Below are positions 14,708-22,448 of a stretch of DNA of 22,506 bases, in pieces (position 1 is the first letter of the stretch; each line of letters begins with the position of its first letter). The notes beneath the pieces are model-generated. The model made no database searches. It was not told where the DNA came from and saw only the letters and a program-made list of their open reading frames with translations. The DNA is taken from positions 694-23,199 of the forward strand of contig DHJA01000115.1 of the NCBI GenBank assembly GCA_002404095.1. Reading direction: 5' to 3'. The DNA comes from Planctomycetaceae bacterium UBA4732 (GTDB lineage Bacteria > Planctomycetota > Planctomycetia > Gemmatales > Gemmataceae). Made by a program: the position numbers and the translations under genes.

Positions 14708-15840
14708 TCTGGATTGCCCTCAAAATGCTGACCGGCAACCGCGCGAAGTATTTCGCTATAATCTTCGGCATTTCGTTCGCCTGCATGTTGATGACGCAGC
14801 AATCGTCGATTTTCGTCGGTCTGATGCGCAATACCAGCAGCCAGATCCGCGACATCCAGGGCGCCGACATATGGGTCATGGACCCTAGCGTGCAATTTAT
14901 TGAGGACGTCACGCCGTTGTCGGAAAACGACCTTTATCGCGTGCGCGGGGTGCCGGGCGTCAAGTGGGCGGTTCGGCTGTTCAAGGGCATGGCGTCGGCC
15001 CAGCTTAGCTCCGGCCATTTCAAGAACTTCAGCGTTATCGGCCTGGACGACCAAACGCTCGTCGGCGCCCCCGCCGAGATGATCGTCGGCGAGTTAGCCG
15101 ATCTGCGGCGCCCGGACGCCATCATTCTCGACGAACGCGGTTTTCAGTTCCTGTTCCCCGGCCAGCCGGTGCGGGTCGGCTGGACCGTGGAGATGAACGA
15201 CCGGCGGGCGCTGGTCGTCGGCGTCTGTAAGAGTTCGCCGAGTTTCCAGACTTTTCCTATCGCCTATACGATGTACAGCCGGTCGATTTTCTTCGCCCCG
15301 CGCGAGCGGCGCTTCATGTCGTTCATCCTGGCCCACAGCGAACCGGACGTACCAATGGAAGAGGTGTGCGACCGCATACAACGGCAAACCGGCTTAATGG
15401 CGCTGTCGCAGTCGGGCTTCGCTTGGCGGACGATCAACTACTACATGCAGCGGACGGGCATCCCTATTAATTTCGGCATTACCGTGCTGTTGGGCTTCAT
15501 CATCGGCGCGGCCATCGCCGGCCAGACCTTCTACACCTTCACCCTGGAAAACTTAAACCAGTTCGGATCGCTCAAGGCGATGGGCGTGAACAACCTGCGC
15601 ATTGTTGGCATGGTGCTGACCCAGGCGTTCGTGGTGGGAATAATCGGCTTCTGTTTGGGGGTGGGGCTGGCGGCGTTGTTTGGTGAGGTCGTGCCCAAAT
15701 TCAGCCGGCTGGCCTTTTACATGCCGTGGCAGGTGCTGGTGGGAACCGCCGCCGCCGTTGGCGTCATCGTTTTGTTATCGAGCCTATTGAGCATCCTTAA
15801 AGTGTTGTTTTTGGAACCGGCCGTGGTGTTTCGAGGGTAA
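14704..15840 (+). CDS. FtsX/MacB-like ABC transporter permease
   Basis: This 378-residue inner-membrane protein has the MacB/FtsX topology. An N-terminal membrane helix (about 16-40: YFAIIFGISFACMLM) is followed by a periplasmic domain (about 45-250), then three C-terminal helices (about 258-282, 300-328 and 345-372). The segment NQFGSLKAMGVNNLRIVGMVL between helices is the typical FtsX coupling region. It resembles DevC-type permeases that work with an ATPase and a HlyD-type adaptor, both of which follow. The start overlaps the stop of the TetR remnant. The substrate is not deducible; the family exports lipids, peptides or drugs. Confidence 0.88.
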   Translation: MIWIALKMLTGNRAKYFAIIFGISFACMLMTQQSSIFVGLMRNTSSQIRDIQGADIWVMDPSVQFIEDVTPLSENDLYRVRGVPGVKWAVRLFKGMASAQLSSGHFKNFSVIGLDDQTLVGAPAEMIVGELADLRRPDAIILDERGFQFLFPGQPVRVGWTVEMNDRRALVVGVCKSSPSFQTFPIAYTMYSRSIFFAPRERRFMSFILAHSEPDVPMEEVCDRIQRQTGLMALSQSGFAWRTINYYMQRTGIPINFGITVLLGFIIGAAIAGQTFYTFTLENLNQFGSLKAMGVNNLRIVGMVLTQAFVVGIIGFCLGVGLAALFGEVVPKFSRLAFYMPWQVLVGTAAAVGVIVLLSSLLSILKVLFLEPAVVFRG

Positions 15841-15845
15841 TCGTG

Positions 15846-16606
15846 ATGAACGCGAGCGCTACCGCCCCGGCCCGCGCCGTACCGGATTCCGTGGACGCAC
15901 TGCAAAAAGCGGTCGTCTGTCGCGGCGTGACCAAGGAATTCGGCGACGGCGACTCGAAGACGCTGGCCCTGCGCGGCGTCGATATGGATGTCTTCGCCGG
16001 CCAAATGACGCTTCTTGTCGGCCAATCGGCTGCGGCAAGACCACCCTCATCTCGATCATCGCGGGACTACTCGACCCGACGGCGGGCGATCTTTCCGTGC
16101 TGGGGAAGGATCTCCGCAAACTGAAGGGCCGGCGCTTGGTGGATTTTCGTGGTAAGAACATCGGCTTTGTCTTTCAACAGTACAATTTACTGCCGGCGTT
16201 GACGGCCGCGGAGAACGCGGCGGTGCCGCTGCTTATCGCCGGGGTGCGCCGGAACACGGCCGTCGCCCGCGCGAAAGCCATCCTGGAGTCGGTCGGTCTC
16301 GGCGACCGCGTCAATTCGCTGCCGTCTCAGCTGTCCGGCGGCCAGCAGCAGCGCGTCGCTATCGCCCGCGCTCTTGTCCATGAGCCAAAGCTACTGGTAT
16401 GCGACGAACCGACCGCCGCCCTGGACGCTCACTCGGGACACACCGTCATGGAACTGCTGCGCAACGTGGCCGTCCAGCCCGGCCGGGCCGTCATCGTCGT
16501 CACGCACGACAACCGCGTTTTTGAATTTGGCGACCGCATCATTCATATGACCGATGGGCGTATCGAGCGCGTCGAAACGCCCGCCCTGGAAGGAGTGCGA
16601 ACATGA
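15846..16606 (+). pseudogene. ABC transporter ATPase with one-base frameshift in Walker A
   Basis: The gene reads as a MacB/DevA-type ATPase in two frames. The first (from GTG 15843 or ATG 15846) runs AVVCRGVTKEFGDGDSKTLA to LLVGQS. Then one G appears to be missing at 16028-16029, so the expected GQSGCGKTT is read as GQSAAARPP. From 16031 the other frame continues with CGKTTLISIIAGLLDPTAG, the Q-loop FQQYNLLPALTAAEN, signature [15 protein letters not shown], Walker B LLVCDEP and H-loop VVTHD. All other motifs are intact, so the lesion is recent or is an assembly or sequencing error. The stop overlaps the adaptor start (ATGA). If real, the frameshift abolishes ATP binding and inactivates the exporter. 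Confidence 0.88.
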
Positions 16607-17739
16607 GAAAGATACTCGGCAGGTATTTGATACCCGTATTGGCCGCGGGCATGTTGGTCCTGGCGGTCATCCACGTCGTCGCAGCGCAGCAGACGCCGCC
16701 CAAGCCGCCTCTGCTGGTGGAACCATCGCGGACCCCGTTCGGCAAAACCGTGGCGGGGGCCGGCATCACCGAGGCGCGCACCCAGAACATCGCGGTCGGT
16801 ACGGCTCTCCCTGGCATTGTCCTTGATGTGTATGTACCCGATCCGCATTCGGGCAAATTCGCAGCAGGCGATCCGCAGAATCTCATCGGCAAGACGGTCA
16901 AGAAGGGCGACCCGCTCTTTCTGGTGGACGACCGCCAGTTGAAAGCGCAGCTCAAGTCGAATCAGGCCAATGTGGCCTCCGCGATGGCGCAATTAGAGAA
17001 GCTGAAGCGCGAGCCGCGACAGGAAGAAGTGCCGCCGAGCGAGGCGAAACTCGCCGTCGCCAAGGCCAACACGGCGCTGCAAAGCGATGTGGCCGACCGC
17101 GACCGCCGGCTGGTTTTATCGCGATCCGTTTCCCAGGAGGAGTATCGCCAACACGACCTCGCGTTTCAGGTGGCGCGCCAGCAGGAAACCCAGTCCCAGA
17201 TGGAACTGGACCTGCTCAAGGCGGGGGCGTGGAAATACGACAAAGACATCGCCCAGGCCGCCGTGGACGCAGCCAAAGCCCAAGCCGAGCTGACCGAGAC
17301 GGACATCCGCCGCGCCCTGGTGACGGCGCCGGTTGACGGCGTCGTGTTGCAGGTCAACGTCCACCCTGGAGAATTCGTCGGCACGCCGCCGAGCCAGCCG
17401 TTAATCGTGCTGGGCGCCATCGACCAGTTCGTCCAGGTCCGCGTGGACGTGGATGAACACGACATTCCCCGCTTCAAGACGGGGGCGCCGGCGCGGGCCA
17501 GCCTGCGCGGTACGCCGGAAACCTCCTACCCGTTGGAATTCGTGAGAGTTGAACCCTATGTCGTTCCGAAAAAGTCGCTGACGGGCGACAACACCGAGCG
17601 CGTGGACACGCGCGTCCTGCAGGTCATTTACGCGCTGGACGTGAAGGATAAGCCGATTTACGTCGGTCAGCAGATGGACGTATTCATTGACGTAGGGGAT
17701 GGCGACTCCAATACTGCAGGCCAGCCGCCGAGGTTTTGA
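16603..17739 (+). CDS. HlyD-family membrane fusion protein (periplasmic adaptor)
   Basis: This 378-residue protein has an N-terminal membrane anchor or signal (about 5-28), then a biotinyl-lipoyl-like half (TALPGIVLDVYVPD, GKTVKKGDPLFLVDDRQLKAQL). A long coiled-coil hairpin (about 105-230, rich in Ala, Gln, Lys and Glu) is followed by the second lipoyl half (ALVTAPVDGVVLQVNVHPGEFV) and a beta-barrel domain (QVRVDVDEHDIPRF). This order is typical of HlyD/DevB adaptors that join an ABC exporter to an outer-membrane channel. No TolC-type partner is visible here. GGAAGGAG about 8 bases upstream of the ATG is a strong ribosome-binding site. It is the last gene of the exporter operon. Confidence 0.9.
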   Translation: MRKILGRYLIPVLAAGMLVLAVIHVVAAQQTPPKPPLLVEPSRTPFGKTVAGAGITEARTQNIAVGTALPGIVLDVYVPDPHSGKFAAGDPQNLIGKTVKKGDPLFLVDDRQLKAQLKSNQANVASAMAQLEKLKREPRQEEVPPSEAKLAVAKANTALQSDVADRDRRLVLSRSVSQEEYRQHDLAFQVARQQETQSQMELDLLKAGAWKYDKDIAQAAVDAAKAQAELTETDIRRALVTAPVDGVVLQVNVHPGEFVGTPPSQPLIVLGAIDQFVQVRVDVDEHDIPRFKTGAPARASLRGTPETSYPLEFVRVEPYVVPKKSLTGDNTERVDTRVLQVIYALDVKDKPIYVGQQMDVFIDVGDGDSNTAGQPPRF

Positions 17740-17761
17740 GTTCCGGCTTGGTTATGTCACT

Positions 17762-17835
17762 CTTTGGCGAGCGGGGTTGCGTAAGCGCCCCGAGAAAGCT
17801 TTCTCGGGGCGCTTACGCAACCCCGCTCGCCAAAG
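17762..17835. repeat. 74-bp perfect palindrome (37-bp arms, no spacer)
   Basis: 17762-17798 is the exact reverse complement of 17799-17835, centred on AAGCTT. The outer ends read CTTTGGCGAG and CTCGCCAAAG. Each arm can also fold alone as GGCGAG, CGGGG...GC, GTAA, GC...CCCCG, which is the plan of the hairpin at 1-26. The palindrome is therefore best described as two such units in inverted orientation with feet outward, like a bacterial BIME made of two REPs. It lies in the 235-base gap after the adaptor gene; the rest of that gap (to 17974) holds no clear feature apart from a possible -10 TACAAT at 17912-17917. Confidence 0.95.
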
Positions 17836-17974
17836 TCTTTCTCCGCGGAGTTTGCGCCAACGAATCAAAGCCGAACGGCGTTATCCCTGGTAGGGCGCGG
17901 ATAGGAAGCGGTACAATCTATAGGTCGTCCCCACCTTTCGCGTTGCGCGGACGCCGCCGACGCGAGGCCCCAGG

Positions 17975-18559
17975 GTGCCATGCGTGGCCTCTCCAAGCGA
18001 ATCCCCTGACCCGCCGGCCGAGGAAGATCGGCTGATTCGTGCCGCCCAGAAAGGCGACCGGCCCGCTTTCGCCTCGTTAGTCGAACGCTATTGGGACCGT
18101 CTCTATCGCTGGTTATACCGTCTTAGCCATGACCGGCATACCGCCGAGGATCTGACGCAAGAAACCTTCCTCAAGGCGTTCGCGGGGCTAGACCGCTTCC
18201 AGGCCGGCACGAACTTCGCCGCCTGGCTGTTTCGCATCGCCCACAACAACTTCGCCAACGGCCGCCGCGCAAAGGTCCGCCAGCGCGAGCCGTTGCCCGA
18301 CGACCTGGCGGCCAAGGACGGCGACCCTTCGGAGGAGGCGCAGAGCCGCGAGGCGCTGCGCGACTTGGCCCGCGCCGTGGGCCGGGTGCCTGCGGAGTTC
18401 CGAGCGGCCCTTTTACTGCGCGTGGAGCAAGGGCTGTCGTTCCGTGAGATTGCCGACGTTCTCGACCTGACGGAGGAGACGGCTCGTTGGCGCGTCTTCA
18501 AGGCGCGGCAGAAATTGTTGAGCCTGCTCGCCCCGCGACAGGAACAGGAGAAGCCATGA
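17975..18559 (+). CDS. ECF RNA polymerase sigma factor
   Basis: This 194-residue sigma-70 family protein has region 2 at about 20-95 (FASLVERYWDRLYRWLYRL, TAEDLTQETFLKAFAGLDRF, FAAWLFRIAHNNFANGRR) and region 4 at about 125-185 (VPAEFRAALLLRVEQGLS, FREIADVLDLTEETARWRV, KARQKLLSLL). It has the usual ECF length, unlike the large membrane-anchored sigma factor at 7335-9500. The start is uncertain: GTG at 17975 or GTG at 17984; both give a short non-conserved lead. Its stop overlaps the anti-sigma start (ATGA), so the two are coupled and the sigma factor is presumably held inactive by that partner. Confidence 0.9.
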   Translation: MPCVASPSESPDPPAEEDRLIRAAQKGDRPAFASLVERYWDRLYRWLYRLSHDRHTAEDLTQETFLKAFAGLDRFQAGTNFAAWLFRIAHNNFANGRRAKVRQREPLPDDLAAKDGDPSEEAQSREALRDLARAVGRVPAEFRAALLLRVEQGLSFREIADVLDLTEETARWRVFKARQKLLSLLAPRQEQEKP

Positions 18560-19326
18560 ACTGTGACGCCGCCCAGCGCCGTCTGCTCGCCGGGGAGCGG
18601 CCCGACCGCCCGACCGATGACGTGCGCCGCCACCTGGACGGATGCCCGGTCTGTCGTCTTTTAGGCCGCCGCCTGGTCCAGGTGGAACGGCAAATCGGGC
18701 TGTTGCCTGTACCGCCGTCGTTCGCTAAGGACGCCTTCGTGCGGCGGTTCGGGCGTTCGGCCGCGCCGGTGGTGCTGCACGGACCGATACCGTGGCCGAC
18801 GCCGGTCAAGGAGCGCGGCCTGCGCAAGCTGTCACTGGCGGTGGCCATCGCCGCTGTCCTTGCGGTTTTCGCGATCGGCCTGTGGTCTTGGCCGCATCAC
18901 TTCGAGCCGACGCCGCCGACGGCCCCCACTTGGCTCGTCCAGGCGCGTAATCAATTCCGCCATGCCAAGGCGCTGCCTACACCGCGCGAGCGCGTCGAGA
19001 AGTTGTCCGCACTGGCGACGGATCTACAGAATCAGGCGCGTGCCATGACGCTCGCCGGCAAAGTCGAGGATTTGGCGAGTCTAACTACCTTTTATAGTGA
19101 TTTAGTGGGCGGCCATCTTGCGGCGCACGCGCGCACCTTGTCCGCGGCCGAGCGCGGCGTCGTTCTGAACGACGTGGCGAAGAGCCTGGTTTATGCGGAA
19201 AGCGAGTTTAGCCGTCTGGCGGCGGAGCCAGCGAACGCCGCGACGGCCGAGTCGTTGCGTCGCCTTGCCCTGGCCGCGGGAGACGGCGGCCGGCACATTC
19301 GCGAACTGCTTAAGGGATCGGCTTGA
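18556..19326 (+). CDS. Zinc-finger transmembrane anti-sigma factor
   Basis: This 256-residue protein starts at ATG 18556, overlapping the sigma stop. The N-terminal part carries the zinc anti-sigma signature HLDGCPVC (HxxxCxxC). One membrane helix lies at about 93-115 (LSLAVAIAAVLAVFAIGLWSW). The remaining roughly 140 residues outside the membrane are helical and Ala/Leu/Arg-rich (QARNQFRHAKALPTPRERVE, EFSRLAAEPANAATAESLRR), with no domain I recognise. Planctomycetes often use such extended helical sensors. The likely role is to bind and restrain the preceding sigma factor until a periplasmic or envelope signal acts. Confidence 0.85.
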   Translation: MNCDAAQRRLLAGERPDRPTDDVRRHLDGCPVCRLLGRRLVQVERQIGLLPVPPSFAKDAFVRRFGRSAAPVVLHGPIPWPTPVKERGLRKLSLAVAIAAVLAVFAIGLWSWPHHFEPTPPTAPTWLVQARNQFRHAKALPTPRERVEKLSALATDLQNQARAMTLAGKVEDLASLTTFYSDLVGGHLAAHARTLSAAERGVVLNDVAKSLVYAESEFSRLAAEPANAATAESLRRLALAAGDGGRHIRELLKGSA

Positions 19327-19344
19327 CGCGGCCGTCGATCCAAA

Positions 19345-19365
19345 GCCGCTCGCGGAGCGAGCGGC
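19345..19365. repeat. 9-bp stem hairpin downstream of anti-sigma gene
   Basis: GCCGCTCGC, loop GGA, and GCGAGCGGC form a perfect 9-bp stem 18 bases after the anti-sigma stop. It may act as a terminator, although no U tract follows, or be a relative of the other GC hairpins (it contains GCGAGC). It lies just upstream of the promoter of the GH172 gene. Confidence 0.6.
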
Positions 19366-19392
19366 CCACTCTCCATCGCATTCCCCGCCTCG

Positions 19393-19398
19393 TATAAT
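19393..19398 (+). promoter_or_regulatory. Candidate -10 element (TATAAT) of the GH172 gene
   Basis: A perfect TATAAT lies 33 bases before the GTG at 19432. The position 17 bases upstream (TCTCCA) is a poor -35. A ribosome-binding sequence (GGAGG, about 19420-19424) follows at normal distance from the start. Confidence 0.5.
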
Positions 19399-19431
19399 GC
19401 TCCTCCACCCATTCTTCGTGGAGGATCAACC

Positions 19432-21702
19432 GTGCGTACGCGCTCCCTCGTCCTGGCCCTGCTTGTCGCCGGCCTGGCGCTTCCATCCGCCCACGCCGCC
19501 GAAAAAGTCACTTTGGACGGCTTGCTCCAGCAGATGACCGACTTGTCGCTGCTCGCCGAATATCCCGATCCGCCTTACGTCACCAAGCAATTCAGCAGCT
19601 ACGACCGCGCCAGCGAGGCGCCCGGCAATGAAAACTGGTTCGCCAACGCCGATCGCGGCTTCACGCTCTACGACGGCGTGGTCAAGGACAAGACGCCGTA
19701 TTTCAAGACCGGCCCCATGCAGATGAGTACGCCCGATGGCTTCTTCGCCGCCGGCGCGAAGGTCGGTTTTTCGCCCACGCACAAGCCGATCGGCGACTAC
19801 GTCTGGGCCTACGCCACGGCGGCGGACGGCCGCGCCATCGACAGCAAAATCCCGCAAGGCTACATCAAGAAGGACGCCGTGACGCCGGACGCGCAAGGCC
19901 ACGTCCTCGCCGAGATGGACGGCCCCGGCGCCGTGGTGCGCATCTGGTCGGCCGACCCTGCCGACGCCGGCAACATCCGCATTTACCTCGACGACGCCAA
20001 AGACCCTGTGATCGAGGCTCCGTTGGCGGAACTGCTCGGCGGCAAGTGGAAGACGAAGATCGGCGGCAAGGAGACGACGCCATTTACCGACCCGGTTGCT
20101 TGCGAGCGCTCGCGCGGTTTCAATTTGTACTTCCCCTTTGGCTACGCCAAGCACTGCAAGATAACAGTGGATAAATCGAACCTCTATTATCATGTGGATT
20201 ACCGCACCTATCCGAAGGCGACGGAGGTGGAGACCTTCAGCTTCGAGCAACTGACCCATATGAGGGAATGGAATCCCCCGAACTTGAAGGACACAACGCC
20301 CCTGGGCGATCTAATGTTCAATTCGGAGGTTAACGCCATCGCTCCCGGAAGCCGGAAGGTGGTGTTTCGTCTGAAGGGGGAAAAGCCCCAGCGAATTAAT
20401 CATTACGAAATCAAACTGGCCGGGAACACGGACGCGGAGTCGCTGCGAAGCCTCGTCCTGATCGGCACGTTCGACGGCGCGAAGGAACCGCAAATCTGGT
20501 GTCCGTTGGGGGACTTCTTCGCTTCCGCGCCCGGCGTGAACCCTTACAAATCCCTGCCGTTCGCGGTTAGCCGGGATAAGGACGGCGTGACTCTGTCGTG
20601 TTCTTGGTGCATGCCCTTTCAAAATTCGGCCGTCTTTGAGATTCACAATTTCGGCGCGCAAAAAAGCGCGGCCGTCCGATTCACTGGAAACTCCAAGTCG
20701 AACTACACATGGACCGACCGCTCGATGCACTTCCACGCCAAATGGCGCACGGCCGACATGAAAACTCGGCCGTTCCGCGACTGGACCTATTGCGATCTGA
20801 AAGGCAAGGGCGTCTTCGTCGGCGACATGCTGAGCATCATGAGTCCGGTCGGAGCATGGTGGGGCGAAGGCGACGAGAAAATCTTTGTGGACGGCGAGAA
20901 GTTCCCGTCATGGTTCGGCACCGGCAGCGAGGACTATTACGGCTACGCCTGGAGCAACCCCGAACCGTTTCAGCATCCCTACCATAACCAGACGCGCAGC
21001 GACGGCAAAGGCACCGGCGCCACGCGCGGCCTGACCAGCGTCAACCGCTTCCACATTCTGGATGCCATCCCGTTCGAGAAGTCTTTCCGCTTCGACATGG
21101 AAGTTTGGCACTGGGACCCGAAGGTGACGGTCAACTACGCGGCGACGAGCTATTGGTACGCCCGGCCCGACGCGACCGACGATTTCGAGCCGGTGGACGC
21201 GAAGGTGCTGCAAAACATTCCGGCACCGCCGCCGCTTCCTCCTCCTTTCAAGATCAAGGGGGCGATTGAGGGCGAATCGCTCAAGGTGCTGGGAAAGAGC
21301 AGCGATTTTCCGCTGGGGCCGCAGGATTTGCGCCCGTTTGCGGAGGGCCAATGGAGTGGCGATGCGCATTTGTGGGGTCGGCCGGCTAAAGTGGGCGAGT
21401 GGGCCGACTTGGCCGTGCCGGTAGCCGCTGACGGCAAGTATGAGGTCGTGGTGTACATGACCAAGGCACACGATTACGGCGTGGTACAGTTCTCGCTGGA
21501 CGGCAAGCTGTTGGGCAAACCGATCGACGGTTACGAGCCGGAGAAGGTCGTCAGCACGGGGCCGATCAATCTTGGGACGGTGGAATTGAAGAAAGGCAAC
21601 GCGGTGCTGCGCATTGAGGTGGTGGGAACCAACGAGAAGGCGATTGGTACAAAGTATATGTGGGGTCTTGATTGTATTATATTGAAGCCGACCGCGCCAT
21701 GA
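19432..21702 (+). CDS. Secreted DUF2961 / GH172-type glycoside hydrolase with C-terminal sugar-binding-like domain
   Basis: This 756-residue protein begins at GTG 19432 with a signal peptide (RTRSLVLALLVAGLALP, cleavage near AHA, about residue 23). The DUF2961 core spans about 30-590: DGPGAVVRIWSADPADAGNI is the N-terminal jelly-roll hallmark, and WWGEGDEKIFVDGEKFPS followed by GTGSEDYYGYAW is the conserved active-site stretch. E479 and E500 are 21 residues apart, the same spacing I recall for the catalytic pair E270/E291 of the bifidobacterial GH172 enzyme. A C-terminal beta-sandwich (about 605-750; GEWADLAVPVAADGKYEVVV, VELKKGNAVLRIEVVG) looks like a carbohydrate-binding module. GH172 acts on fructofuranose- or D-arabinofuranose-containing glycans; the substrate here is unknown. 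Confidence 0.88.
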   Translation: MRTRSLVLALLVAGLALPSAHAAEKVTLDGLLQQMTDLSLLAEYPDPPYVTKQFSSYDRASEAPGNENWFANADRGFTLYDGVVKDKTPYFKTGPMQMSTPDGFFAAGAKVGFSPTHKPIGDYVWAYATAADGRAIDSKIPQGYIKKDAVTPDAQGHVLAEMDGPGAVVRIWSADPADAGNIRIYLDDAKDPVIEAPLAELLGGKWKTKIGGKETTPFTDPVACERSRGFNLYFPFGYAKHCKITVDKSNLYYHVDYRTYPKATEVETFSFEQLTHMREWNPPNLKDTTPLGDLMFNSEVNAIAPGSRKVVFRLKGEKPQRINHYEIKLAGNTDAESLRSLVLIGTFDGAKEPQIWCPLGDFFASAPGVNPYKSLPFAVSRDKDGVTLSCSWCMPFQNSAVFEIHNFGAQKSAAVRFTGNSKSNYTWTDRSMHFHAKWRTADMKTRPFRDWTYCDLKGKGVFVGDMLSIMSPVGAWWGEGDEKIFVDGEKFPSWFGTGSEDYYGYAWSNPEPFQHPYHNQTRSDGKGTGATRGLTSVNRFHILDAIPFEKSFRFDMEVWHWDPKVTVNYAATSYWYARPDATDDFEPVDAKVLQNIPAPPPLPPPFKIKGAIEGESLKVLGKSSDFPLGPQDLRPFAEGQWSGDAHLWGRPAKVGEWADLAVPVAADGKYEVVVYMTKAHDYGVVQFSLDGKLLGKPIDGYEPEKVVSTGPINLGTVELKKGNAVLRIEVVGTNEKAIGTKYMWGLDCIILKPTAP

Positions 21703-21714
21703 GGCGCCGGCAAA

Positions 21715-21996
21715 TCAGGCGGACGACCGCGCTGTTACCGGAATGAGGGCGCGCGCCCAAGCGGCGTCTTCCGGCGACAGCGGCGGTTCCGGCTCGGATT
21801 GGTACATGAACTTGGCGTAACCGCCGTTGTCATAGAGGCGATGTAGGATCGCCTGAAGGTCCAATTCCGCATCCGGGTCGCTTCCCAGCAATGGCACTGG
21901 AATGCGCGGCAACGGCTCGCGTAAGCCGATCGGCCACAAATCAGCCTTTGGGCGCGCCTCGTAACGGCTCACGCGGACGCAATACGAGCCGGACAT
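21715..21996 (-). pseudogene. C-terminal fragment of a DUF4058 protein
   Basis: About 93 residues remain: SYCVRVSRYEARPKADLWPI, LREPLPRIPVPLL, LDLQAILHRLYDNGGY and PPLSPEDAAWARAL, all characteristic of the last part of DUF4058 proteins, whose usual length is roughly 250 residues. The function of the family is unknown. Upstream on the minus strand the frame meets a stop within about 25 bases of the ATG, and homology gives way to transposase sequence on the other strand at about 21990-22015. The gene has thus lost its 5' two thirds. It converges with the GH172 gene. Confidence 0.78.
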
Positions 21997-22415
21997 TTCG
22001 CCGACGCCCGGCAGCGTCTACCCGAAAATGTCTGGCCGAGTTGACCCGCCGCACCGGCCGCGACTTGTTGGATAACGCCCCACCCCACTGGAGCTGGCGC
22101 GGCCGGGACGTCAAGATCGTGGATGGCGCCACCCTGTCCATGCCCGACACTCCAGCCAACCAGACATCCTACCCACAACCGGGCAGCCAGAGGCCCGGCT
22201 TGGGTTTTCCTCAGGTTCGCATGGTCGCCCTGTTGTCCCTGGCCGTCGGCGCCGTGCTGGACGTCGCCCTGGGGCCGCACAAGGGTAAGCACACCGGCGA
22301 GACGGCCCTGTTCCGCCAGCTGCACCACCTCCTCCACGACGGCGACGTGCTGCTTGCCGACCGCTATTTCTGCGGGTATTTCCACCTGGCCCTGGTGCTT
22401 TGTCACGCATGGATT
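21990..22415 (+). pseudogene. IS4-family transposase remnant
   Basis: The central part of an IS4-type DDE transposase is visible: LTRRTGRDLLDNAP, WRGRDVKIVDGATLSMPDTP (first catalytic Asp codon at 22122), FPQVRMVALLSLAVGAVLDV, HTGETALFRQL and LLADRYFCGYFHLALVLC (second Asp codon at 22359). Upstream, ARQRLPENV fits the family but lies in another frame, so there is a frameshift near 22030. The N-terminal part and everything after the second Asp, including the catalytic Glu region, are missing. No terminal inverted repeats could be identified. It is a dead fragment, broken on the left into DUF4058 and on the right at a hairpin. Confidence 0.8.
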
Positions 22416-22419
22416 GATG

Positions 22420-22448
22420 GGTGGGACGGGCTTCTCGCCCCTCCCACC
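22420..22448. repeat. 12-bp imperfect hairpin after the transposase remnant
   Basis: GGTGGGACGGGC (22420-22431), loop TTCTC, and GCCCCTCCCACC (22437-22448) pair with one mismatch; GATGGGT and ACCCATC lie on either side. It begins within about 20 bases of where transposase homology stops. The remaining bases to the window edge show nothing recognisable. Confidence 0.65.

Noticed and set aside
15843..16124. Separate 93-residue protein upstream of a separate short ATPase
   Set aside because: Both are parts of one ABC ATPase split by a one-base shift; the residues after LLVGQS in the first frame are meaningless.
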